From: [Flexibacter] sp. ATCC 35208
Lineage (GTDB): Bacteria > Bacteroidota > Bacteroidia > Chitinophagales > Chitinophagaceae
Reading direction: 5' to 3'
Length of the DNA: 44,908 bases
Assembly (NCBI RefSeq): GCF_001975825.1
Contig: NZ_MTKN01000068.1
Location: 1 to 44,908 of the forward strand
Below are positions 6,895-15,531 of the stretch, piece by piece. Under the pieces are notes generated by a model. The model did not search any database. It was given only the letters and a program-made list of their open reading frames with translations, and was not told the origin of the DNA. Made by a program: the position numbers and the translations under genes. The stretch's first letter is position 1. Every line of letters starts with the position of its first letter.

Positions 6895-8076
6895 ATGATC
6901 ATTGAACCTAAAATGCGTGGCTTTATTTGCCTGACAGCCCACCCTGCTGGTTGTGCTGAAAATGTAAGGAGACAAATAAGCTATGTTAAATCTGAAAAAC
7001 TCCCCGAGGGCCCCAAAAAGGTACTGGTAATAGGCGCCTCTACCGGTTTCGGGCTTTCGTCCAGAATTACTGCTGCTTTCGGCTGCGGGGCCTCCACAAT
7101 CGGTGTTTTCTTTGAAAAAGAACCCCAGGAAGGTAAAACTGCAACTGCCGGATATTATAATTCAGTGGCTTTTCATGAGGAAGCCAACCGTGCTGGCATA
7201 TATGCCCAAAGTATCAATGGTGATGCTTTCTCAAATGAAATTAAGCAACAGACCATTGACTTGATTAAAAAAGATCTGGGAACAGTCGACCTGATTATTT
7301 ATAGCCTGGCTTCCCCCGTGCGCAAGCATCCGGAAACAGAAGTATTACATCGTTCCGTATTAAAACCTATAAATCAGAGTTACCAGAACAAAACCGTTGA
7401 TTTCCACACCGGTATTGTAACTAACGTGTCTATTGAACCTGCAACTGGCGACGATATTACCAATACCATCGCCGTAATGGGTGGTGAAGACTGGCAGATG
7501 TGGTTAGAAGCTTTGCAGGCTGCAGGTGCGTTGGCGCCTGATGTTAAGACCGTTGCCTACTCCTATATCGGCCCTGAACTCACTAACCCGGTGTACCGTC
7601 ACGGTACCATCGGAAGAGCAAAGGACCACCTGGAAGCAACAGCCGTAAAAATTACAGAACTGTTGAAACCCCTCAATGGTAGCGCAGTTGTATCTGTAAA
7701 CAAAGCCCTGGTGACCCAGTCCAGTTCTGCAATTCCTGTAGTACCACTGTATATTTCCCTCCTGTATAAACTCATGAAGGAAAAAGGTATTCACGAAGGT
7801 ACCATCGAACAAATGGCCCGTCTGTTCAAAGATCACCTGTACGCAGGGAACCCGGTTGCCCTCGACAATCAGGGTCGTATCCGTATCGATGACTGGGAAC
7901 TCCGTCCTGATGTACAGGCCGAAGTAGCTGAGCTGTGGAAAGAAGTATCTACGGAGACCATCTCCCAGATCGGTGACCTGGCTGGTTACAAAGAAGACTT
8001 CCTGAACCTGTTTGGATTCAATGTGCCTGGGGTAGATTATACCGCTGAGGTAGATGAGATGGCATTGATCAAATAA
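6895..8076 (+). CDS. fabV: Enoyl-[ACP] reductase FabV
   Basis: A 393-residue NADH-dependent trans-2-enoyl-ACP reductase, the last step of each fatty-acid elongation cycle in the cytosol. The start is ATG 6895: FabV proteins begin MII.PK.RGFIC..AHP.GC, exactly as here, so the longer in-frame TTG start at 6862 is rejected. The dinucleotide site is GASTGFGLSSR (47-57). The FabV-type active site Tyr-x8-Lys is Tyr234 to Lys243 in PVYRHGTIGRAK. FabV isozymes are known to resist triclosan relative to FabI. It is monocistronic, with its own promoter and a strong terminator. Confidence 0.95.
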   Translation: MIIEPKMRGFICLTAHPAGCAENVRRQISYVKSEKLPEGPKKVLVIGASTGFGLSSRITAAFGCGASTIGVFFEKEPQEGKTATAGYYNSVAFHEEANRAGIYAQSINGDAFSNEIKQQTIDLIKKDLGTVDLIIYSLASPVRKHPETEVLHRSVLKPINQSYQNKTVDFHTGIVTNVSIEPATGDDITNTIAVMGGEDWQMWLEALQAAGALAPDVKTVAYSYIGPELTNPVYRHGTIGRAKDHLEATAVKITELLKPLNGSAVVSVNKALVTQSSSAIPVVPLYISLLYKLMKEKGIHEGTIEQMARLFKDHLYAGNPVALDNQGRIRIDDWELRPDVQAEVAELWKEVSTETISQIGDLAGYKEDFLNLFGFNVPGVDYTAEVDEMALIK

Positions 8077-8094
8077 GGGCACTATAAAATAATG

Positions 8095-8125
8095 AAGGCT
8101 TGGTAATCAATGGTTACCAAGCCTT
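8095..8125 (+). terminator. fabV terminator
   Basis: A 12-bp perfect stem (AAGGCTTGGTAA/TTACCAAGCCTT, 8095-8106/8114-8125) with a 7-nt loop ends in TTTTG, 18 bp after the fabV stop. Confidence 0.85.
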
Positions 8126-8288
8126 TTGTATATGAATATTTTTTAGCCTCCCATAAATCAGGTTATTTTATTTATAGGTCTCCATGAGTGAAATTTGTTC
8201 ATTATGGAAATCTTATTACAGCTGGGTGGGGTGATACCAGGAGGGAGGGGCGTATTGGCAGATATTGCATCCTGTACCAGGTATAAGC

Positions 8289-9176
8289 TTAGCTGACAAC
8301 CAAAACCGCTTTCCCCGGTATGCCTCCTTTTTTCACTTCATCATAAGCCTTTTTGTAATCATGCCAGTCATAGGTTTTGCTGATGTGCACCTGTAAACCA
8401 CTATCTGCCAACAATGCTGGATTAGGTTTCAAAAGCAACAATTTATACCGTCCTCCTGAAAAAAGAGATCCGATCATTTCCTTTGGACCGGGAGATGTAT
8501 TGACATAAACACCTTTTTTCTTCAGTATCTTTTTCGCTGCCTTGTAATTGATCTTCCCGGAAAAATCGATGACTGCGTCAAACGTTTTGGCGCCTATATT
8601 TTGATGCTGGTAGTTAATAACGACATCACTTCCCAACCTGGTTACCAGCTCAACACCAGAAGGCCCCACCACCGAAGTCACGATGGCTCCTGCCTTCTTA
8701 GCTAATTGAATCGCTAATGGCCCAATACCGCCTCCGGCGCCGTTAATGAGCACCTCCATACCTGGCTGTAATTTTAGTAATTGATGAAAGATTTGCAAAG
8801 CGGCACCACCTGCTACCGGAAGAGCCGCTGCTTCTTCAAAAGAGAGCCCTGATGGCTTAGGTGCAATGTCCTTCGCCTTTACAGCTACGTATTGCGCCAA
8901 TGCACCTCCTTTAAATATACTGGCGATGCCGAATACTTCATCTCCTTTTTTATAGGTGCCATTACCCTGTTCCACTATCCCTGAAAAGTCGATTCCTACT
9001 GATTTTGGAAACTTACTTCCGCTCATTAGTTTCATCTCACCCTGCCATATTTTCCAGTCAAGCGGGTTGATAGAGACCGCTTTTACCTTCACGATGATCT
9101 CTCCCTCAGGCATCGGTACCTCTGTCATTTGGAGTACTTCTGTTCCTCCAAAGTGATTGTATGTTATCTTTTTCAT
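8289..9176 (-). CDS. Zinc-independent MDR-family NAD(P)H reductase (quinone oxidoreductase-like)
   Basis: A 295-residue medium-chain dehydrogenase/reductase. It has the N-terminal GroES-like domain (SINPLDWKIWQGEM, then FPKSVGIDFSGIV) and the Rossmann domain with NGAGGGIGPLAIQLAK (145-160). No cysteine/histidine zinc-binding lobe is present, which fits the quinone oxidoreductase/enone reductase branch. Its ATG overlaps the stop codon of the old-yellow-enzyme gene by 4 bp (ATGA), so the two are translationally coupled. Together they suggest a detoxification pair acting on electrophilic enones or quinones; substrate is not known. Confidence 0.85.
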   Translation of the reverse strand: MKKITYNHFGGTEVLQMTEVPMPEGEIIVKVKAVSINPLDWKIWQGEMKLMSGSKFPKSVGIDFSGIVEQGNGTYKKGDEVFGIASIFKGGALAQYVAVKAKDIAPKPSGLSFEEAAALPVAGGAALQIFHQLLKLQPGMEVLINGAGGGIGPLAIQLAKKAGAIVTSVVGPSGVELVTRLGSDVVINYQHQNIGAKTFDAVIDFSGKINYKAAKKILKKKGVYVNTSPGPKEMIGSLFSGGRYKLLLLKPNPALLADSGLQVHISKTYDWHDYKKAYDEVKKGGIPGKAVLVVS

Positions 9177-10237
9177 AAGCTCAAATAATCCGTGTAACCC
9201 ACAGGACCGGGGGTATAAAGTGTATTATAATCGGGTTGATGTAAAGGTGCGTTTGCAGCAATTCGTTTTTCTAAATCAGGATTAGCCAGAAAGGCGCGTC
9301 CAAAGGCGACGAGGTCGGCAAAGCCTGCATGCAAGGCCTGCTCCGCAGTTTCAGGGGTAAGACCGTTACAAAGAATAATAGTACCTTTAAAACCTCCCCT
9401 GATAGCATCAAAAGTTTTTTGCGGAATAATAGCTGACATGCCTATATGCAGATAAGCAATATTAGCATTGTTCATCTCTTTTGCCAGCAGTGCATAGGTA
9501 TCATGTACTTCCTGCTCATCATAAGCAGGCAGATCGCCCAGCGTAGAGTAGGGGGAGAAGCGCACACCAACCTTGTCCGCACCAATAGCTGCAGCTATTT
9601 CCTGCACAATCCGGATGGCGAGGCGGGTTCTGTTGGTAATATTTCCTCCCCATTCGTCCGTGCGGTTATTGACATGTGGATTCAGGAACTGTTCTACCAG
9701 ATATCCATTGGCTCCATGTAGTTCAACCCCATCAAAACCGGCTTCCATCGCATTGCGCGCGGCATGCACAAACTCTTCAATGACTGTTGCTATAGCATCG
9801 CTGGTGAGCATTTCAGGTTCAGGGTAAGTTTGTTTCCCTAAAGTATCCGTCCAGATATCGCCCGCTGCTTTAATGGTTGAAGGCCCTACCAAACGGGCGC
9901 CAGCAGGCAGATTGGCCGGGTGACCAATACGACCGGTATGCATGAGTTGTACAAATATTTTACTACCTGCTGTATGTACGGCAGTTGTAATCGCCTTCCA
10001 GGCTTCCGTTTGTTCATTTGAAAAAATTCCCGGAATCCTTGAATAGCCCAGTGCATCCGGTGAGGGCGCCGTTCCTTCGGTAATGATCAAACCGGCACCG
10101 CTTCTTTGTGTATAATAATCCGCCATCAATTGGTTGGGCAAATTATCGATAGCCCGGCTACGTGTCATGGGAGCCATGACCAGGTGATTCTTCAATTGTA
10201 AAGCGCCTTTATGATAAGGCATCAGCAATTTGTTCAT
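9173..10237 (-). CDS. Old yellow enzyme family NADH:flavin oxidoreductase
   Basis: A 354-residue FMN-dependent ene-reductase. The start is ATG 10237, beginning MNKLLMPYHKGALQLKNHLV; an in-frame extension to 10333 would overlap the AraC gene and has no family support. Landmarks are the APMTRSRA flavin motif (22-29), FVQLMHTGRIGH, the substrate-binding His174/Asn177 pair in VELHGANGYLVEQFL, NNRTDEWGG and the C-terminal FGRAFLANPDL. OYE enzymes reduce activated C=C bonds and nitro compounds with NAD(P)H. It lies downstream of an AraC regulator and is coupled to the MDR gene, so the AraC protein likely controls the pair. Confidence 0.92.
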   Translation of the reverse strand: MNKLLMPYHKGALQLKNHLVMAPMTRSRAIDNLPNQLMADYYTQRSGAGLIITEGTAPSPDALGYSRIPGIFSNEQTEAWKAITTAVHTAGSKIFVQLMHTGRIGHPANLPAGARLVGPSTIKAAGDIWTDTLGKQTYPEPEMLTSDAIATVIEEFVHAARNAMEAGFDGVELHGANGYLVEQFLNPHVNNRTDEWGGNITNRTRLAIRIVQEIAAAIGADKVGVRFSPYSTLGDLPAYDEQEVHDTYALLAKEMNNANIAYLHIGMSAIIPQKTFDAIRGGFKGTIILCNGLTPETAEQALHAGFADLVAFGRAFLANPDLEKRIAANAPLHQPDYNTLYTPGPVGYTDYLSL

Positions 10238-10316
10238 GTTGTTATCGTGTTTTTGATAACACAAAGTTGCGTCCTCCTGAAAGGTTATAATAGTTGCTTT
10301 TGACAGAAAAATAGTC

Positions 10317-11297
10317 CTATCCGCCGGTCGCATATTTTTTAGGCTTTAAGCCATGGTGCTTTTCAAAAATGCGTCCAAAGTGACTAAGATTGGCAAAACC
10401 AAGCTGGTAGCCGGCTTCTGAAACGGACATCCCGCTATGTTTGAGTAGGAATGCGGCTTCTTCCATACGCGCCTGCTGGTAATAGTTATATATCGTATCT
10501 CCAAATACCTGTTTGAAGATGTCTTTCATCTTTGTTTCTCCAAACCCTGCCATTTTTGCCAGTTCCGGTAGACTGGGTGGAACGGAAAGGTCCGCAAGAA
10601 TAGCTGTCCTGATCAATAGGAGCTTTTCTACGTCGTCTTTGTGAACAAGGTGATAGTTAACTACCTCCCGCTTTTGCAGCTTCTCAAATACAAGATATAG
10701 TAGCTCCTGTACTTTCAACCGGTAATAAAAATTCCCCAGTTCATTATCTTCCCTGGCTTCCGTCACCTGTCTGACGAGCTTATTAATTTCAACAGTCATG
10801 CTTTCATAATACAAAAAGCCAGGGGCAGCATTCACTATCGTTTCCACCACATTGTTTGGGTTATTAATACCGAGCAATTCCTTCAAAGCATCTTTCATAA
10901 TCCCTACAACGATAAAGTGAATATCTGTATTAGCAGGAAAACGGATTTGAGAATGCAGGTCTGTCGAAGCAATTTGTATAGCATAAGCACTGCTTCGTGA
11001 AAGCGGATTCGGAGTACCGTCCGTATTCACACTGGCAGTGGCTTCATTACTATGAAATATAATGCTAACCAGGTCGTTCGGCTCGTCGCTGGCTACTCTG
11101 CTCAGAATAATATCCTGGTTGAGTTTATATCTGTGAACGATGAGTTTGAGTCCGGTGGATAAGGAAATTCTTCTGATACTACCAGTACCCATAACAGGAG
11201 GGAGGATCAACCGGTCGCCTTCTAAAGGAACGTTGAACTTTTTAGCGAAGTGAGTAAGGAAGTCGAACTGTGGGTTGGGTACAAATTCAAAAAACAT
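10317..11297 (-). CDS. AraC-family transcriptional regulator
   Basis: A 326-residue regulator. The C-terminal 100 residues hold the two helix-turn-helix units of the AraC/XylS domain: LPELAKMAGFGETKMKDIFK and MSVSEAGYQLGFANLSHFGR, followed by F.K.HGLKPKKY. The N-terminal 200 residues form an effector-sensing domain without a clear cupin motif. It begins 4 bp after the GNAT stop and is followed by the OYE-MDR pair on the same strand, which are its most likely targets. Confidence 0.9.
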   Translation of the reverse strand: MFFEFVPNPQFDFLTHFAKKFNVPLEGDRLILPPVMGTGSIRRISLSTGLKLIVHRYKLNQDIILSRVASDEPNDLVSIIFHSNEATASVNTDGTPNPLSRSSAYAIQIASTDLHSQIRFPANTDIHFIVVGIMKDALKELLGINNPNNVVETIVNAAPGFLYYESMTVEINKLVRQVTEAREDNELGNFYYRLKVQELLYLVFEKLQKREVVNYHLVHKDDVEKLLLIRTAILADLSVPPSLPELAKMAGFGETKMKDIFKQVFGDTIYNYYQQARMEEAAFLLKHSGMSVSEAGYQLGFANLSHFGRIFEKHHGLKPKKYATGG

Positions 11298-11301
11298 AGG
11301 A

Positions 11302-11772
11302 CTATATCAATTTGTAAATAAACTCTTCAATTTCCGCCTGCCGTGCATTTGCAAATCCTTTATCGGTGCCGGTTTTAACAAACCCACATTTTTCCAATAC
11401 GCGCTGTGAACCAATATTGTCAAATGCCGTGCGTCCGTATATCGGTCTGGTATTTATAATGGTTAAAAGCTGCGTTAGTGCTTTTGTCGCTATTCCTTGT
11501 GCCCAGTACTTTTTATCCAGCCAATAAGTAATTTCCGCATTTCCTGCCACTTCAAACTGTGCGATACTGCCTGCAATGACACCATCTACGATGATGGTAT
11601 ACATATTGATTGTCGGGTCATTCACGCATTTCCCGTATTTCTGCAGGTAGGCGGTTTTATCTGTCGGATCTTTTGAAGTAAACGCGGCTAAGTAGTTAGC
11701 TTCCTGATCCAACTGAAAGAGAAAGAAATGTTCTAAATCGGTAATTACTGTTTTTTGTAAGGTGATTACCAT
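11302..11772 (-). CDS. GNAT-family N-acetyltransferase
   Basis: A 156-residue acyltransferase of the RimJ/RimL-like type. The acetyl-CoA motif A is YWAQGIATKALTQLL, and the end of the fold shows GSQRVLEKCGFVKTG. The substrate (protein N-terminus, amine or antibiotic) cannot be told. It starts at ATG 11772 and is immediately upstream of the AraC gene (4 bp gap), so it is the first gene of that minus-strand unit. Confidence 0.85.
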   Translation of the reverse strand: MVITLQKTVITDLEHFFLFQLDQEANYLAAFTSKDPTDKTAYLQKYGKCVNDPTINMYTIIVDGVIAGSIAQFEVAGNAEITYWLDKKYWAQGIATKALTQLLTIINTRPIYGRTAFDNIGSQRVLEKCGFVKTGTDKGFANARQAEIEEFIYKLI

Positions 11773-11835
11773 AGCACGGATTTATACGAAGATATTGCAA
11801 TTTTTGGCAGCGTCTTTGTTATTATAAGTATCACC

Positions 11836-12351
11836 ATGAAAAACCTAATCATCTATATCATATTTTTATTACCCTTGTTCTCCTGCAATAAGAACGGTGC
11901 TATCTCATTTCGGGACACGATCACTCAAAAGGAACATGATATATCTGACATGCTGATCAGTAAGAATGGTCTTGAATCCCGTAAACTGGAATACCTGATA
12001 GCGGAGGATTTCGATCACGCATTGGCGATTACAGATAGTCAGCAGGTAGTTTTTGATAAGACTATTCAGGAACTACAAATGGTAAATACGGATCAGTTTT
12101 CCGGTGGTGATCATCTGAAACAGGCAGCTGTTCAGTATCATATGGCATTGAAGGAATTATATCTTTATCCAAAGAAAGAAATAACCTGGCAGAAGAAGCT
12201 GTCTACTGCTACTAAGCAGGATAAAGATTCGCTGCAGCATGAATTGCTGGAAATATATAAGGATAAGCAGAAGTATTATCAAAATGTATATAAAGCGAAT
12301 GAAGCGTATGTGCTGGCTGTGCAAAGGTTTAATAAGGGACATGGGTTGTGA
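11836..12351 (+). CDS. Hypothetical lipoprotein
   Basis: A 171-residue protein with a lipoprotein signal (MKNLIIYIIFLLPLFSC, Cys17). The mature part is almost entirely helical with many charged residues and KQ/ELLEIYKDKQKYY-type heptads, suggesting a helical bundle or coiled coil. It resembles Bacteroidota surface lipoproteins of unknown role; I do not recognise a specific family. It is divergent from the GNAT gene. Confidence 0.7.
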   Translation: MKNLIIYIIFLLPLFSCNKNGAISFRDTITQKEHDISDMLISKNGLESRKLEYLIAEDFDHALAITDSQQVVFDKTIQELQMVNTDQFSGGDHLKQAAVQYHMALKELYLYPKKEITWQKKLSTATKQDKDSLQHELLEIYKDKQKYYQNVYKANEAYVLAVQRFNKGHGL

Positions 12352-12360
12352 GGTCGTAAC

Positions 12361-12629
12361 ATATTGGCTGCTCCCCGGCTTGTGTTAAACAAAGATGGCA
12401 TGACAATTATAACTGGAATGAAGGAATGAGTGCATGGATCCCAGGTTTTGGAGATATTTCCGACGAGGATGGATTAAATTTAAGAGAAAATGGTGGTGCC
12501 CGTGATTTTAAGCTTCGTGCACTTTGGCATACAACCATTTCAGGAATAATAACAATTCTTCCACTATCTTTATATTATAATAATTTTCATTTCACCCATA
12601 GGATGTTGGAAGGTAGATTGTTAATTTAA
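12361..12629 (+). pseudogene. Unassigned gene fragment without a proper start
   Basis: An open frame runs from after a stop at about 12358 to TAA 12627-12629. Its only ATG is at 12426, in the middle of coding-looking sequence (CVKQRWHDNYNWNEGMSAWI, then PGFGDISDEDG). The C-terminal part is hydrophobic (TTISGIITILPLSLYY). The codons before the ATG look as protein-like as those after, so this may be the 3' remnant of a longer gene. No family recognised. Confidence 0.3.
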
Positions 12630-12657
12630 AGATCCTTATTCATCTAATAAAAAAAGC

Positions 12658-12981
12658 ATGAAAAAACGTATAGGCCCTGTTATTGGCATTCTTATCATAC
12701 TAATATTATTTATTGCTTATTGGTTTTACAATAATTCATATGTCCTGCTGAAACCAGTACTGACCAAGCCTACTGGAGAACCTATAATTGTTGGATATAC
12801 TGATGAAATGATCAAAAACTTTCCAGACGTATTAAAACATTATAATGTAGAGTATAAGATAAATGACTCAGGGCATTTCCTTATCAAAGCCAAATACATG
12901 AGGGACAGAGACTATATCCTATCTATTACCGAATGTGCTTTGGATAGCAACATGATGCACGAAATTAGAAAACTGAATTAA
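12658..12981 (+). CDS. Small membrane-anchored hypothetical protein
   Basis: A 107-residue protein with one N-terminal transmembrane segment (about residues 5-24, GPVIGILIILILFIAYWFY) and a small soluble alpha/beta domain (EPIIVGYTDEMIKNFPDVL, HYNVEYKINDSGHFLI). The ATG at 12658 is natural. It lies next to the unassigned fragment and just left of the IS256 element. No family or function recognised. Confidence 0.55.
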   Translation: MKKRIGPVIGILIILILFIAYWFYNNSYVLLKPVLTKPTGEPIIVGYTDEMIKNFPDVLKHYNVEYKINDSGHFLIKAKYMRDRDYILSITECALDSNMMHEIRKLN

Positions 12982-13116
12982 CTTGATTTTGTCAAATTCG
13001 AATAAATAATAATTTCTTAAGTTTTTTTATTGTCTGGTGGCTGTTTAGCAAGAATAGGGTAGGATTTAATCCTTTTTGTAAATAGAATAATACGCAACTG
13101 TATACGAATTAATACC

Positions 13117-13181
13117 ACCCAGCAGGTGGAATGAAGTGAGGCGGAGCGTAGCGGAGCCGAACGAAACGACACCTGCTGGGT
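13117..13181. repeat. 12-bp inverted repeat inside the IS256 5' region
   Basis: ACCCAGCAGGTG (13117-13128) and CACCTGCTGGGT (13170-13181) are perfect inverted copies around a 41-bp purine/GC-rich centre with internal GCGGAGCGTAGCGGAG. It ends 13 bp before the transposase TTG start, so a hairpin in the transcript could hide the start region. Confidence 0.7.
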
Positions 13182-13194
13182 ACGGCGGCTGGAT

Positions 13195-14439
13195 TTGCCC
13201 CGGATAATTTTTAACTTTGAATACAGTACTTTGGACAATCAACAATCACAATTCCCCAAGGACTTCTTTAAACAGTTCAAGAGTAAAGAAGAGTTCCACA
13301 CCTTCTTTAATGGCCTTTTCAAGCAAGGGATAGAGGAAATGTTAAAAGCAGAATTGGATGACCACCTTGGTTACGAGAAGCATAGCCCTGAAGGTCGCAA
13401 CTCCGGTAATAGTCGTAATGGCTCCTACAAAAAGAAAGTAAAAACCGAATCTCTCGGTGACCTGGTCCTTAATGTTCCCCCAGACCGCAATAGTGACTTT
13501 GAGCCTGCACTGATTCCCAAAGGACAGCGTATGAGTGATAAGCTGGAGGAAGCCATTATTGGTATGTATGGTCGGAGTATGACCACTTCCGACATTAGTG
13601 AGCATGTCAAAGAAGTATACGGTGTAGAGGTGAGCGAGGGTACTATTTCCAATGTTACCCGTCGTATTACCGAACACGTTAAGAGCTGGCAGAGCCGTCC
13701 CCTGGACCCGGTTTATTTTACGGTCTGGATGGATGGAATTATTCTCAAAGTAAAGCAGAACGGTAAATACATCAACAAATGTATTTACCTCGTGATTGGC
13801 CTCAAAAAGGATGGCTTAAAGGAAGTACTGGGTATGTGGATGGCAGAAACGGAGTCCGCATCCTTCTGGATGAGTGTTTTAACTGATTTAGAGGCCCGTG
13901 GAGTAGAAGATATACTAATCGCCTGTACTGATAACCTCAAGGGCTTTACCGATGCTATTAAGGGCGTATTCCCTCAAACGGTTACTCAGTTATGCATTGT
14001 TCACCAGATCCGCAATAGCTGTAAGTTTGTAGTCTGGAAAGACAGAAAGGAGTTTTGTGCCGACCTTAAAGAGGTATATGGTGCTACTAACAGGGACACC
14101 GCGGAACAAGCCCTAGTCACATTTGCGAGTAAATGGGGCGCTAAATATCGCCACGCCATTCAGTCCTGGGAGAACAACTGGGATAATCTCACCAGTTATT
14201 TTGACTTCACATTGGAGATCCGCAAGATCATGTATACCACCAACACTATTGAAAACCTTAACAGGGGGATCGGGAAGTACACGAAGACCAAAGTTCAGTT
14301 TACTGACGATACTGCTGCTCAAAAGGCGGTATACCTGGCTATAATGAACATTGAAAAGAAATGGTGTATGACACTCCATAACTGGGGATTCATACTCCAT
14401 CAATTTTTAACGATCTTTGAAAACAGATGTCGGCTCTAA
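13195..14439 (+). CDS. IS256-family transposase
   Basis: A 414-residue mutator-type DDE transposase. Landmarks are FPKDFFKQFKSKEEFHTFF, the N-terminal MLKAELDDHLGYEKH, GRSMTTSDISEHV, first Asp in VWMDGIILK, second Asp in ACTDNLKGF, the C/H motif CIVHQIRNS and Glu in TTNTIENLNRGI. All catalytic acids are present and the length is normal, so the element is probably active. No ATG occurs near the start; TTG 13195 or TTG 13231 must serve, and the second fits the usual family N-terminus better. Confidence 0.93.
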   Translation: MPRIIFNFEYSTLDNQQSQFPKDFFKQFKSKEEFHTFFNGLFKQGIEEMLKAELDDHLGYEKHSPEGRNSGNSRNGSYKKKVKTESLGDLVLNVPPDRNSDFEPALIPKGQRMSDKLEEAIIGMYGRSMTTSDISEHVKEVYGVEVSEGTISNVTRRITEHVKSWQSRPLDPVYFTVWMDGIILKVKQNGKYINKCIYLVIGLKKDGLKEVLGMWMAETESASFWMSVLTDLEARGVEDILIACTDNLKGFTDAIKGVFPQTVTQLCIVHQIRNSCKFVVWKDRKEFCADLKEVYGATNRDTAEQALVTFASKWGAKYRHAIQSWENNWDNLTSYFDFTLEIRKIMYTTNTIENLNRGIGKYTKTKVQFTDDTAAQKAVYLAIMNIEKKWCMTLHNWGFILHQFLTIFENRCRL

Positions 14440-14483
14440 ACAGTTGCCTTATCGTTACACAATATATTTTATAGTCTTGTTTA

Positions 14484-15164
14484 TTATATTCCTTCTTTGG
14501 GAATCATGATTTCAATTGTTTTAGAATCATCATCTGTATGTATATGATACCTTGCTGGCTCAGGTTCCGGGCTTTGTACGCCTACATAATTAAGCGATGT
14601 TTTATAACCGTTAGATTGGAGGAAATCAATGATTTGGGTTCCATATTTTTGGCTCTCATTACCCATAATTACGGTAACAGAAATTAGATATTCTTTATTT
14701 AGAGATTTTAGTACCCTTTGATCATCATCATTAAGTTCTCTGGGTAAAGGTTTATTAACATATACAGTATGAGCAGTAATTCCCCCCGTTTGATTTTGTG
14801 AAATTGTAACGTCTCCCGTTACGGTACCGATATTAATCGGGGTTTCTTTTTTATGACTTTCATTCATTGTTTTTGGTTGTTTGCTTATATTAGGCTTTTC
14901 TTGCTCTATTTTTGGTGTGACTTTCGTAACGGTATCTGGAAGTGGTTGTTTGCCTTGTGTTTTAGAAAATGGATAGATATTGAAATAGGCAAGAATTGTT
15001 ACAATGGAAGCTAAAACGGTAACTATAACAACAAACCAAGTCCAGAATGTCTTTGGGGGAACTGGAGGTGCAGAATTAGAGGTATGTGCCGTAACGCCCC
15101 CCGATTGATCGGTGCTTACTACAACATCTCCTTTCACACTTCCGATTTTTATACCTTTCGCCAT
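14484..15164 (-). CDS. Membrane protein with the same 24-residue motif on both sides of one TM helix
   Basis: A 226-residue protein (ATG 15164; an upstream TTG at 15182 would add six residues). Residues 5-28 read IKIGSVKGDVVV..., ending SGGVTAHT. Residues 110-133 read INIGTVTGDVTI..., ending TGGITAHT. Both show the pattern I.IG.V.GDV..S..Q.GG.TAHT. A single transmembrane helix (about 41-62) lies between, followed by a Lys/Pro-rich linker. Residues 140-226 form a small alpha/beta domain of unknown fold (ISVTVIMGNESQKYG, IEIMIPKEG). With the predicted N-in topology one motif is cytosolic and the other periplasmic. Function unknown. It lies 44 bp right of the transposase stop, facing it. Confidence 0.65.
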   Translation of the reverse strand: MAKGIKIGSVKGDVVVSTDQSGGVTAHTSNSAPPVPPKTFWTWFVVIVTVLASIVTILAYFNIYPFSKTQGKQPLPDTVTKVTPKIEQEKPNISKQPKTMNESHKKETPINIGTVTGDVTISQNQTGGITAHTVYVNKPLPRELNDDDQRVLKSLNKEYLISVTVIMGNESQKYGTQIIDFLQSNGYKTSLNYVGVQSPEPEPARYHIHTDDDSKTIEIMIPKEGI

Positions 15165-15288
15165 TGTTGAATTTTGCTCCAAAAATAATGAAATTCTTTC
15201 ATCAGTTAGTCAGGACATAGATTATAGATTGCTGTCTTTGACAAGCAATTAACTGTTAGCATTCGTATTTTCTTTTACTTGGACCACG

Positions 15289-15453
15289 CTATCCCCAAAG
15301 CTGGCGATTTACCCATAACATCGTATTGAAGCCCGAAAACTCTAATTTGCCTGGTCCTAAAACGGGGAAGCCTTCAAAAGCCCGTTCGGTTTCTACTGTT
15401 TGGGCTTTTCTTTTGGGATGATGCAAATGTATGCAAAACCCGCTTCCGTGCAT
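15289..15453 (-). CDS. Possible 54-residue ORF
   Basis: ATG 15453 to TAG 15289 encodes a 54-residue basic peptide (MHGSGFCIHLHHPKRKAQ, ..., ending MLWVNRQLWG). The reading overlaps a terminator-like hairpin at 15376-15409. The composition looks protein-like (VLGPGKLEFSGFNT) but no family is recognised and no promoter or ribosome site is evident. It could be the tail of a degraded gene. Confidence 0.25.
   Translation of the reverse strand: MHGSGFCIHLHHPKRKAQTVETERAFEGFPVLGPGKLEFSGFNTMLWVNRQLWG
15376..15409 (+). terminator. Terminator-like hairpin
   Basis: AAAAGCCC/GGGCTTTT (15376-15383/15402-15409) with an 18-nt loop, followed by CTTTTGGG on the plus strand. No plus-strand gene ends just before it, so it may be a relic. 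Confidence 0.35.
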
Positions 15454-15531
15454 AGTTTCGACTATAATATGTAAAAAAACTATAATTTGATTAAATGGAT
15501 TTAATTAAAGTAACATATTGACATGAACCAT

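Larger units (their letters stand above)
13070..14480 (+). mobile_element. IS256-family insertion sequence
   Basis: The IS256-type transposase at 13195-14439 is flanked by imperfect inverted sequences. On the left TTTTTGTAAATAGAATAATACGCAACTG (13072-13100, shown in two parts as TTTTTGTAAATAG and GCAACTGT); on the right, read inward, TTGTGTAACGATAAGGCAACTG. They share TGTAA and GCAACTGT with a 5-bp length difference. The exact ends and the target duplication were not resolved, so the boundaries are approximate. Confidence 0.55.

Noticed and set aside
6440..6902. Two minus-strand ORFs of 70 and 90 codons with repeats like LLYWEDCF
   Set aside because: They are translations of the 16/17-bp minisatellite, which lacks stops on that strand. 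The repeat period is not a multiple of three and the peptides change frame from unit to unit.
7504..8082. 192-codon minus-strand ORF
   Set aside because: It is antisense to fabV, whose motifs and length are fully convincing.
10238..10333. Longer start of the old yellow enzyme overlapping the AraC gene
   Set aside because: The extra 32 residues are not family-like, while ATG 10237 gives the normal length and N-terminus.
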